From contig JAQUEL010000023.1 of NCBI GenBank assembly GCA_028685295.1, positions 1 to 23,017 on the forward strand: 23,017 bases of DNA, read 5' to 3'. Origin of the DNA: a bacterium (lineage in GTDB: Bacteria; UBP13; UBA5359). Position numbers and translations under genes: made by a program. The notes beneath the pieces were generated by a model. It did no database searches. It had not been told where the DNA came from and saw only the letters and a list, made by a program, of their open reading frames with translations. Numbering within the stretch: position 1 is the stretch's first letter; the number at the start of each line of letters is the position of its first letter. Shown here piece after piece: positions 8,196-15,611 of the stretch.

Positions 8196-10241
8196 TTATT
8201 TCAATTCCTTTATCCTGTCACGCAACCAGGCAGCCAATTCAAAGTCCAGTTCCTGAGCCGCACGCTTCATCTCTCTTTCAAGACGAGCGATTCTGTCACC
8301 CTTATCGGTAGGATCACCCTTATCGATCCTTCTGAGGTCGGCTTCATAAACCGCTTTTGCCTCCTGCAGACGCTTCTGCTCTATACCTTCGGCGATATCG
8401 GTTATCGCCTTATGCACACTCTCCGGCGTTATATCATGCCGCCGGTTATAATCCTCCTGAAGCCGGCGGCGTCTCTCTGTTTCGACGATGGCACGTTCCA
8501 TGGAATCCGTCATCTTATCGGCATAGAGGATAACTCGTCCTGCCAGATTGCGGGCCGCACGACCGATAGTCTGCACCAGCGAAGTTTCAGAACGCAAAAA
8601 GCCCTCCTTATCAGCATCCAGTATGGCTACCAGGGCTACTTCCGGCAGATCCAATCCCTCACGCAAAAGATTGATGCCGACAATAACATCATGAACACCG
8701 GAACGAAGATCTCTAAGCACTTCCACTCTCTCCAGCGTGGCTACATCGGAATGCAGATAGTTGACCTTCAATCCCATATCCGCCAGATACTCTGTCAGAT
8801 CTTCAGCCATCCGCTTGGTAAGTGCCGTTACAAGCACCCTTTCGCCTTTAGATACCGCCATACGTATTTCGCCAATAAGATCATCCACCTGATTCTGGGC
8901 CGGGCGAACAATAACCTCAGGATCAACCAGACCCGTAGGGCGTATTATCTGCTCCACTGTACCTCGGCTGACACTTGCCTCAAAAGGTCCCGGCGTAGCT
9001 GAAACAAAGATACACTGATTGATCCTCTCCGTAAACTCTTCAAAGTGCAACGGACGATTATCATAGGCACACGGAAGCCTGAAGCCGTAATCTACCAAAG
9101 AATCCTTTCTAGATTTATCGCCTCCATACATGGCCCGTACCTGGGGGCAGGTGACGTGTGATTCATCAATAAAAAGCAGATAATCATCCGGAAAATAATC
9201 CAATAGAGTATATGGAGGTTCCCCGGGCCTGCGGCCGTCAAAGTGTCTTGAGTAATTCTCCACTCCCTGGCAATAGCCTGTTTCCCAGAGCATATCCATA
9301 TCGTATCTGGTACGCTGTTCCAATCGCTGTGCTTCCAGAAGTTTACCGCAATCACGCAAATAATGCAGCCTCTCCTCCAGTTCCTTATCGATGGAACGCA
9401 TGGCTTGCTCCAGCTTGATTTGCGTGGTTACCCAATGCCTGGCAGGGAAGAAGACAGCCAAACGCAATTCGTCCAGCACCTCACCGGTTAGCGCATCTAT
9501 CTCCAGAATTCGTTCTACCTCATCACCAAAGAACTCTATGCGGATAACACGCTCACTATTTGCCGGTACTATTTCTATAATATCCCCTCTGGCTCTGAAG
9601 CTGCCCCGCTCCAGGACTGCGTCATTACGCTGGTATTGAACTTCGACCAGGCGTTTGATGAACCTCCGGCGATCAATCTCTTCGCCGAGCCGGACATTGA
9701 CAACCAGATCGGCATAATCCTCCGGCATACCTAACCCGTAAATACAGGAAACGCTGGCCACGATAATGACATCGCGCCTGGTAATCAAAGCCTGCGTAGC
9801 AGCGTGGCGAAGCCGATCCACCTCATCATTGATAGAGAAATCCTTCTCGATATAACTATCTGTCTGTGGAATATATGCCTCCGGCTGATAATAATCGTAA
9901 TAGCTGACAAAATACTCAACGGCATTATCTGGGAAAAAGCCCCTGAATTCATTGCAAAGCTGAGCCGCAAGGGTCTTGTTATGCGCCAAAACCAGCGTGG
10001 GGCGGCATATCCCGGCAATGATATTAGCCATAGTAAATGTTTTACCGGAGCCGGTAACGCCGCGCAGAGTTTGATATCGCAAGCCTTGCCGCAATCCATC
10101 TAGCAGGCGACTTATAGCCTCTGGCTGATCGCCGGCGGCTTGGAAGTCACTCTTCAATCTAAACTCCCGCTCCGGAAATGCATCCTGCGGAAGCAGCCTT
10201 GATTGTTGATTATTATCTGTTGCTTTCAAGCTATTCTGCAC
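8196..10241 (-). CDS. uvrB: Excinuclease ABC subunit UvrB
   Basis: UvrB is the helicase-like damage-verification subunit that receives DNA from UvrA and recruits UvrC. The product is 681 residues, typical. Visible are Walker [11 protein letters not shown] at 61-70, the beta-hairpin [10 protein letters not shown] at 114-123, the DESH box at 359-362, helicase motif [11 protein letters not shown] at 557-565, and the C-terminal UVR (UvrC-interaction) helix pair at about 648-681. The start used is a GTG at 10241, which gives a roughly 27-residue extension ahead of the conserved [17 protein letters not shown]; its ribosome binding site is weak, so the true start may lie slightly downstream. It is the first gene of the repair block, with promoter-like elements upstream. 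Identity is certain. Confidence 0.98.
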   Translation of the reverse strand: MQNSLKATDNNQQSRLLPQDAFPEREFRLKSDFQAAGDQPEAISRLLDGLRQGLRYQTLRGVTGSGKTFTMANIIAGICRPTLVLAHNKTLAAQLCNEFRGFFPDNAVEYFVSYYDYYQPEAYIPQTDSYIEKDFSINDEVDRLRHAATQALITRRDVIIVASVSCIYGLGMPEDYADLVVNVRLGEEIDRRRFIKRLVEVQYQRNDAVLERGSFRARGDIIEIVPANSERVIRIEFFGDEVERILEIDALTGEVLDELRLAVFFPARHWVTTQIKLEQAMRSIDKELEERLHYLRDCGKLLEAQRLEQRTRYDMDMLWETGYCQGVENYSRHFDGRRPGEPPYTLLDYFPDDYLLFIDESHVTCPQVRAMYGGDKSRKDSLVDYGFRLPCAYDNRPLHFEEFTERINQCIFVSATPGPFEASVSRGTVEQIIRPTGLVDPEVIVRPAQNQVDDLIGEIRMAVSKGERVLVTALTKRMAEDLTEYLADMGLKVNYLHSDVATLERVEVLRDLRSGVHDVIVGINLLREGLDLPEVALVAILDADKEGFLRSETSLVQTIGRAARNLAGRVILYADKMTDSMERAIVETERRRRLQEDYNRRHDITPESVHKAITDIAEGIEQKRLQEAKAVYEADLRRIDKGDPTDKGDRIARLEREMKRAAQELDFELAAWLRDRIKELK

Positions 10242-10337
10242 ACTCCGCTCGTAGCACCCTGCAAGACGTGGTTATGCCTTCAAAGATCAGCAGCCGCCAT
10301 TTCAATACCGATCCTTAACAACCCGTCCGACCTTAAA

Positions 10338-10373
10338 ATTATAACTTCTGAATTCTCTTACACAATTATATCA
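10338..10373 (-). promoter_or_regulatory. Candidate uvrB promoter region
   Basis: Two perfect TATAAT hexamers lie on the minus strand at 10365-10370 and 10338-10343. The first is preceded by TG-A, making an extended -10 (TGATATAAT); neither has a convincing -35. They sit in the 182-base gap between the upstream barrel gene and uvrB, about 100-125 bases before the GTG start. I saw no LexA-like box here, unlike at recA. Confidence 0.45.
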
Positions 10374-10423
10374 TAAAGCCGAAGCGGTTCCGGACATTCA
10401 TACGCTATAGACTATGCTGAGCA

Positions 10424-11377
10424 TCAGAAGGCCATACCGGCAGATAAGTAGCTATAGCTGGCGCCATCTATACTGAAGGAAGCAAAATCCAGATCCAGCG
10501 GTCCCACGGAAGCTCCCACCCCCCAAGTGGCATGATCGCCCATAGCACCCAATCTCAGCGCCAACGCTTCGACAGGACGGTACTCCAGGCCGGCATGTAT
10601 CTCGGATTTGCCGATGTTCTGTCCGATATCATAAATATCAAAGGCCAGCGTCAAGGAATCAGCAGGCCTGACCGCCATACCGGCCGTAATGACAGCCGGA
10701 TGCTTTACGCTATCGACAAGCGCTATCAGATTACCCAGATCATCATAAAAATCGAACCCGCCGTTCATATTTACTATGGTACTACCGACATCCCGGGCCG
10801 CTATTCCCAATGTAACAGCTCTTTGCCAACGGTAAATCAGGCCCAGATCAAAGGATACACCTGATCCACTGATCTTAGTTCCGTCAAACCGGTTATACAA
10901 TTGATCATTAAGGCTCTTGACTGTCAATCCGGCATAGAAATCCTCTGTTCCTACCATACCGATTGCATAAATATAATTTTGAAACTTGTGCCAGAACTCG
11001 TCCGGCATACCGGTGTCAAGCGATATAACAGGGAAGAGAAAATGATCACCACGTCCCAAAGCTATCGTTCCCGTTCCTTTTTCGCTCTCATTGTAGACAA
11101 AAGCCAACCATTCTTCACGCACCGTATCGCGCTGATTACTACCGGCGCCCAACGTTAACGCCTGTTCATTAATAGGTTGGGCCTGTCCGGCCGGATTCCA
11201 GAATACGGCATTGGCATCATCAGCAACCGCCGCAAAGGCCCCACCCATAGCCAATGGACGAGGACCGAAGACCGCCGGGGGAACAGTAAGGTAATCCGCA
11301 AAGGATACCACCGCCCAGGCTGCCGTCAAAAGAACGGTTGCCGTCAAACATATTAATAATTTCCTCATACCTGTCAT
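10424..11377 (-). CDS. FadL/PorV-like (UPF0164-type) outer-membrane barrel protein
   Basis: The 317-residue product has a clear signal peptide (MTGMRKLLICL... hydrophobic to about 25, cleavage plausible after SFA at 27). The mature N terminus carries GPRPLAMGGAFAAVADDANAVFWNPAG at about 38-64 (only the core AMGGAFAAVADDAN needs noting), the hallmark of PorV/UPF0164 and related FadL-fold outer-membrane proteins. The rest alternates short beta strands and ends in GMAF with a terminal Phe, the usual barrel-insertion signal. Start 11377 is chosen because GAGAGGAG lies 9 bases upstream; a longer frame to 11422 spoils the signal peptide. It follows the barrel-fusion gene by 65 bases, probably in one operon. 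The function is unknown; PorV relatives shuttle cargo in type IX secretion, but no other T9SS component is seen here. Confidence 0.78.
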   Translation of the reverse strand: MTGMRKLLICLTATVLLTAAWAVVSFADYLTVPPAVFGPRPLAMGGAFAAVADDANAVFWNPAGQAQPINEQALTLGAGSNQRDTVREEWLAFVYNESEKGTGTIALGRGDHFLFPVISLDTGMPDEFWHKFQNYIYAIGMVGTEDFYAGLTVKSLNDQLYNRFDGTKISGSGVSFDLGLIYRWQRAVTLGIAARDVGSTIVNMNGGFDFYDDLGNLIALVDSVKHPAVITAGMAVRPADSLTLAFDIYDIGQNIGKSEIHAGLEYRPVEALALRLGAMGDHATWGVGASVGPLDLDFASFSIDGASYSYLSAGMAF

Positions 11378-11442
11378 ATCTACTAACTCCTCTCGATATG
11401 CTCGCCTACACCATGCAGCCATGCGCCTCCGGCAGAGCTGTA

Positions 11443-13386
11443 TTAAAAAGCGCTGATGGCAAATTCACCCCATACCCGACCGGTCCGCGAAGACCATCCC
11501 AGCCGTAAATCGCGAGAGCCTATACGCCGCCCCATCAGCACCTCAACGCTCCAGGGGTCGGCACTGTATCCGGGATAGTAAGAGGGCCTCAAGCTGAACG
11601 ACCAATCCTGCCCTACCGGAACATCGAGGTTAAGGTTAGATCGTAGTAAAGATGTCTCCAGATCGTAATCGGCATAGGCATTGAAGCGCCAGCTCTTATA
11701 TCTGCTCAGATAAAGCGATCCGGAGATACTCTGGCCGCCATAGCCCGTAGCGGCTGAATCGCTTTGTCCGCTATATTGATAGCCGATAGAAACACTTCCT
11801 CCCGATTTAAGTCTATGATCCAGCGTCATCGCCGCCGCATAATCCATCAAGCTACCGCCGCTTGACCAATTGTGTCCCAGAGAAAGGTTCGTCGCCAGCA
11901 TTGTTCTATCGGAAAGACGTAGCGCCGGCGGAGTAAGCGTCAGTTGAATGTCTTCCTCATTATCAAGTATATCGGTAGAGGAATCGCGAAACATACCGCA
12001 GGTAGCCGCCAGACCATAGCTTATACCAGTATGGCCCAGCTTGGCTGAATACATCCGCCAGCTGAGTTCCACTGAATTCAGGCTGGCGCTGCCCTCCTTC
12101 TGAACAGCGTTGGCAAAGAGGCTTAACCTCTGGGAATTCATGTCTCTGGCAATAGATAACGTGCCGTACATGTTATGGCTGGAGGGATAATTCACATTGA
12201 TATCACCATAGGTATTGCTGTCGAATTTATGAGAGAGCCTGAAGCGGCCGGACCAGCTATCGCTGATGAGCCTGTCCAAATTCAGCTGACAATCGGATTT
12301 ATCCGTAATTTCAAGGTACTGCTCCAGTCCCAGACCCAATTTGGTGGTGGTACTGTAACTGCCTTTAAGCAAACCGAATGTTCGGTCACCAAGACCATAA
12401 TAATAAGGTATGCTTATCGTCAGGCCGTTATACTGATTATAGCTTAGATTATCGCCTGAATACCCCCGTAATGTCAACATATAGTAAGGCATGCCTACTA
12501 TTCTCGCCCCATTAACGTACATATCGACGCCTACCAGATTTATTCTTTCAGAGGGATAAACGGTGGCGCTTCGGGCAACCATCCATACCCGGCTCTCATT
12601 AACATCTTCAAAAGTAAAAGAAGGGCTTCTATTTGTTGTATCGCTGTTATAGCGCGTAAACGCCTGGCCTGAAAAGTGAATATGCTCGATCTCCGGTTCC
12701 ACCTTGACAAGCGTACCCTTCATGCTGCGTTTATCCCAAAAAAGAAGCTCTCCAGATATCTCCTCGCTCAGGCTGTGTATTCTGATGTTGCCCCTGGCCC
12801 TTATCTCCTGCTGATCCACCTTGAACTGAATATTATCAGCTTCAATGGATTGATTGCCCATGACCATCCTGGCGTTTCCGGACATTTCTATAATATGCTT
12901 ATCCAGACTACAGGCCAGATAACCGGCTGAAAGCGATATCTTCCCTCTGTCAGCCAGCGGCAGTGCGGATATCGGCAGCGTTTCCGTTCCCTCTATACCG
13001 GATCTATCCAAAGCGGTTATCTTGTAATAATATAATGTATCGTTGGCCACAGTGCGATCGACAAAGGTGCGGCTCGGATGCCTCTCAAAGCCTATTCTGG
13101 TATAGAAACCATCTATCCTATCGCTGCGATATATATTGTATCCGGCAATATCCGAAACGTTCAACGGTATCCATGACAGCGTTACCAGCTTATTACCCGT
13201 TCGCACAGATAACCCTGCGGGCGCAGCCAGGCCGGCAAGAGCGACCTGAAAGAAAAAAAGAACCGCCAAACCGCTCGCAAATATGACAAAGACAACCCTA
13301 AAAAGAGAAGTAAATCCCTTCATTGCTCTGCCGCCGCATCTCTCCTGAAAAATCCGTGCAAAAGTATTTACGACGGTTTTATTCAT
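11443..13386 (-). CDS. Fibronectin type III / LptD(OstA)-like outer-membrane barrel fusion protein
   Basis: The 647-residue product has an N-terminal hydrophobic export segment (about 27-52). Next comes a fibronectin type III domain (about 55-140; GYNIYRSD and YYYKITALDRSG are typical). After it is an LptA/OstA-like jelly-roll stretch (about 148-215; MSGNARMVMGNQSIEADN and IRARGNIRI) resembling the periplasmic part of LptD. A run of amphipathic strands rich in Ser/Tyr/Gly then extends to the end (about 300-647), finishing ISAF with terminal Phe, as in an outer-membrane barrel. LptD exports lipopolysaccharide, but a genuine LptD lacks an FN3 domain and is usually longer. The start ATG at 13386 has AGAGG 4 bases upstream; an internal ATG at residue 22 would give a more ordinary signal peptide. 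Function is inferred only. Confidence 0.7.
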   Translation of the reverse strand: MNKTVVNTFARIFQERCGGRAMKGFTSLFRVVFVIFASGLAVLFFFQVALAGLAAPAGLSVRTGNKLVTLSWIPLNVSDIAGYNIYRSDRIDGFYTRIGFERHPSRTFVDRTVANDTLYYYKITALDRSGIEGTETLPISALPLADRGKISLSAGYLACSLDKHIIEMSGNARMVMGNQSIEADNIQFKVDQQEIRARGNIRIHSLSEEISGELLFWDKRSMKGTLVKVEPEIEHIHFSGQAFTRYNSDTTNRSPSFTFEDVNESRVWMVARSATVYPSERINLVGVDMYVNGARIVGMPYYMLTLRGYSGDNLSYNQYNGLTISIPYYYGLGDRTFGLLKGSYSTTTKLGLGLEQYLEITDKSDCQLNLDRLISDSWSGRFRLSHKFDSNTYGDINVNYPSSHNMYGTLSIARDMNSQRLSLFANAVQKEGSASLNSVELSWRMYSAKLGHTGISYGLAATCGMFRDSSTDILDNEEDIQLTLTPPALRLSDRTMLATNLSLGHNWSSGGSLMDYAAAMTLDHRLKSGGSVSIGYQYSGQSDSAATGYGGQSISGSLYLSRYKSWRFNAYADYDLETSLLRSNLNLDVPVGQDWSFSLRPSYYPGYSADPWSVEVLMGRRIGSRDLRLGWSSRTGRVWGEFAISAF

Positions 13387-13412
13387 TAAGCCTCTTCTTT
13401 CAATAACTGCGA

Positions 13413-13442
13413 TTAATCATTATAATATTCAACAAAAACCAT
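13413..13442 (-). CDS. Possible nine-residue leader peptide (MVFVEYYND)
   Basis: An excellent ribosome binding site, GGGGGAGG (13450-13457), lies 7 bases before an ATG that opens only nine codons before TAA. The stop is 26 bases before the ATG of the barrel-fusion gene. No longer frame uses this ribosome binding site. It may be a regulatory mini-ORF or the relic of an earlier start. A TATAAT also falls inside it (13421-13426), so the region could alternatively be a promoter. Confidence 0.3.
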   Translation of the reverse strand: MVFVEYYND

Positions 13443-13459
13443 CGTATAACCTCCCCCGA

Positions 13460-14350
13460 TCAATCGCCATGCGGTATAACAATAGGCGTCTTCGAAGCAA
13501 GCGGCTTCTCCATTTCAATTATTCTACGTTCATTATCGGATGATGCCGGTGGGGCCGGCGGCGGCATCCCGACAGGTCGCCCGGCAGAGGGTGGCGACTG
13601 ACTGCGTTTTGTTGCCGGAGCAGAGGCAGGCCTCTTTTTTTCCGTCTTCCGTTGCGACACGTTTTTATCAGGTGCATGGGCGGGTCCATCGGACGAGCGG
13701 CGTTCAGGCTTCTTCGTAACCGTCTGAGAAGCAGGTTGACGCGAAAGAGTTACAGGTCCGGATTGCGCCGGCCGCGACATGGAAGCCGGTTTTTCCGCGG
13801 ATGCTCCTTGGCCCCCCTCTGTTGTCGGAGGGGATATATCGGCATTGTGCGATGCAGGCAGATCGGTATCGTCATTTTTTATATCCGGTTCAGATACCGC
13901 GTCAGGAAGGTTATCCTCACCGGCAACAGCCGAAGGCTTGCTGCTTTCGGTAGCAGCAGGACCGGTCTTCACAGATGCAGTATGCTTACCCGGAGCATTC
14001 AAAACATATAGTGTAAAAAGAATAAGTATTATAACGGTGGTAATGCCTATCATCGTTCGCCACAAGAGAGAACCCGGCAAGGCATTCTCACGTGAACTCT
14101 CAAGCGCATACTTGTATGTGGATAAGGAATCATCATTCAAAGCTGAAGAATCAGGCGCAGGACTACATAAATCGCTAAGTGTTTCGGTTGAAGGAGTATC
14201 CGTAGCAGTATCCGTCATTGTATAGGCAACTGCATCCTCTCCCACATCCGCAGCATCAGGGTTGTACACACGCGGTAGTTTTGCATGGCACTCCCCGCAA
14301 AATCGAAATTTTTCAGGATTTTCATATCCGCATAACGGGCAGGTAACCAC
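13460..14350 (-). CDS. Membrane-anchored zinc-ribbon protein with Pro/Ser/Lys-rich tail
   Basis: I do not recognise a named family for the whole 296-residue protein. The N terminus is a zinc ribbon (C4-x2-C7-x10-C18-x2-C21, CPLCGYENPEKFRFCGEC). An acidic Thr/Asp/Ser linker leads to a single membrane helix (about 97-118, IGITTVIILILFTLYVL). The remaining residues are low-complexity, rich in Pro, Ala, Ser, Lys and Arg. Predicted topology is ribbon in the cytoplasm and tail outside, reminiscent of the periplasm-spanning tails of TonB/TolA but with no C-terminal domain that I can name. The start is a GTG at 14350, 3 bases beyond the stop of its paralogue, so the two are co-translated. A shared role in the envelope is inference. 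Confidence 0.75.
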   Translation of the reverse strand: MVTCPLCGYENPEKFRFCGECHAKLPRVYNPDAADVGEDAVAYTMTDTATDTPSTETLSDLCSPAPDSSALNDDSLSTYKYALESSRENALPGSLLWRTMIGITTVIILILFTLYVLNAPGKHTASVKTGPAATESSKPSAVAGEDNLPDAVSEPDIKNDDTDLPASHNADISPPTTEGGQGASAEKPASMSRPAQSGPVTLSRQPASQTVTKKPERRSSDGPAHAPDKNVSQRKTEKKRPASAPATKRSQSPPSAGRPVGMPPPAPPASSDNERRIIEMEKPLASKTPIVIPHGD

Positions 14351-14353
14351 TCT

Positions 14354-15409
14354 TCAATCACCACACTCTCTGAGTTTCTTTACTATTCTATCTCGATCAT
14401 CAGCAGACAGCTCTCTCTTAAGCAACTTTTCCAATATGGCGACAGCCTCCTTATTCTGCCCCAATCTGATATAGGTATCGGCAATAGATTCCTGATAGGC
14501 TACCTGTTGCATATCTAAATTTACATATGCAGAAGCTGCCGCAGGCTTATCGGTCCTCCTTTTCACCCCGGGAACCACTATCGACACTGAACGGCTCGCA
14601 TTACCAGAAACGGTATCGGTCGGCATTAAAGGTTTACTCTCCCTCTTCTCCGGCCCAGAAAGACGCTCAGGCGTAGATTCAGCCATAATAAGGGGTTGAG
14701 ATGGCGCTTCCGGATAAGCGATCGGTGGAAGCATCGGCGTCCTCATATAATGATAAGAAGAGTCTCTGATCTTGACTGAAGGCGCCTCGCGTTTTTTTTC
14801 GGCAACCGCTTTATTAATATATATTATTGCCTCTTGCTTTTTTGCCGTCTGTATGCCGATATTCCCGCTGTTGCTTGTCGTCCTCCCCTCTTCCCCCCTT
14901 CTATCCGTTCTATCGCCGTCACCCTCATCATTCTTGCTATCGAGTTTACTCTTTTGTGGTGGCCGATAACCTGCTTTATCAACGTCATCCTGCTTAGAAT
15001 ACATGCCGGATGGGTTGGAAGCCCCCTCCTGCATCTTCGGCGGAGATGCTCCGCTGCCCTGAGAGAAGGCCCTGTTAATTCCTGCCCCTGAGGCCTTATT
15101 AATCGCCGGAGGCCTGTTATTATCGGCTCGCCTGGCTACAATGCCGATGCCGATATACAAAACAAGCGCTACTGCCAGTGCCGTCGCCATAAACTTGAGG
15201 CGCCCGATCTCATATACGGCGTTAGAAGACGTATCGAGAGGCGCAACATCCATGGGTAATATGGATAAATTATCTTGCACGGTACCGGTTTTTAGATCTT
15301 TTTGTATGCCGCCAACCACATCGCGCTTTGCCGCCAGCAAAGCATGGCATTCACAGCAGAATCTGTAGCCGTCAGGGTTTCGGCAACCGCATTTCGGACA
15401 CGGTATCAT
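14354..15409 (-). CDS. Membrane-anchored zinc-ribbon protein with TPR-like C terminus
   Basis: This 351-residue protein is a paralogue in architecture of the next gene: zinc ribbon at the N terminus (CPKC at 4-7, CCEC at 18-21), one membrane helix (about 73-92, MATALAVALVLYIGIGIVA), then a long charged/Pro/Ser-rich segment. Unlike its neighbour it ends in a helical TPR-like stretch (about 300-345; SIADTYIRLGQNKEAVAILEKLL), suggesting protein binding outside the membrane. Start 15409 is chosen because GGGGAGG lies 4 bases upstream, directly before MIPCPKCG; the frame could extend 7 residues. It is the first gene of the envelope cluster. Function unknown. Confidence 0.78.
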   Translation of the reverse strand: MIPCPKCGCRNPDGYRFCCECHALLAAKRDVVGGIQKDLKTGTVQDNLSILPMDVAPLDTSSNAVYEIGRLKFMATALAVALVLYIGIGIVARRADNNRPPAINKASGAGINRAFSQGSGASPPKMQEGASNPSGMYSKQDDVDKAGYRPPQKSKLDSKNDEGDGDRTDRRGEEGRTTSNSGNIGIQTAKKQEAIIYINKAVAEKKREAPSVKIRDSSYHYMRTPMLPPIAYPEAPSQPLIMAESTPERLSGPEKRESKPLMPTDTVSGNASRSVSIVVPGVKRRTDKPAAASAYVNLDMQQVAYQESIADTYIRLGQNKEAVAILEKLLKRELSADDRDRIVKKLRECGD

Positions 15410-15440
15410 ATCGCCTCCCCTTGGATTCATTATTGTTATT

Positions 15441-15470
15441 ATTCTACAAAAACGGAGTTTTACCTTTAAA
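15441..15470 (-). promoter_or_regulatory. Weak candidate promoter for the zinc-ribbon operon
   Basis: On the minus strand TTTAAA (15465-15470) and TAGAAT (15441-15446) are 18 bases apart, 32 bases before the start at 15409. Both hexamers are imperfect. A consensus TTGACA (15516-15521) lies further upstream but has no matching -10 at normal spacing. Confidence 0.3.
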
Positions 15471-15526
15471 CAATGCTATTCGATGATTACATTCGGATTG
15501 CAGAATCAGCTTTGCTGTCAACCATG

Positions 15527-15562
15527 CCGAAGAGGGCCTCCCAATGGCCAGGCCCTCTTCGG
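15527..15562 (-). terminator. 13-bp hairpin after the giant gene
   Basis: CCGAAGAGGGCCT pairs perfectly with AGGCCCTCTTCGG around a 10-base loop. It starts about 50 bases after the giant gene's stop. No T-run follows on the minus strand, so it may be a processing or attenuation hairpin rather than a simple intrinsic terminator. It separates the giant gene from the zinc-ribbon operon. Confidence 0.6.
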
Positions 15563-15611
15563 TTATCGGCTATCGTCTTCCCCGTAAATGATTTACCAAA
15601 AGACTTGCGTT

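Noticed and set aside
10380-10423. Possible terminator hairpin after the FadL/PorV-like gene
   Set aside because: CCGGAA/TTCGG pairs only with a bulge and short stem, and the following sequence belongs to the candidate uvrB promoter. Too weak to call.
10424-11377. Type IX secretion PorV
   Set aside because: The N-terminal motif is shared by many FadL-fold/UPF0164 proteins, and no other T9SS gene or T9SS C-terminal domain is present, so the specific name is not justified.
15516-15521. Consensus TTGACA on the minus strand before the zinc-ribbon genes
   Set aside because: No acceptable -10 hexamer at 16-18 bases; the nearest TGTAAT is 24 bases away.
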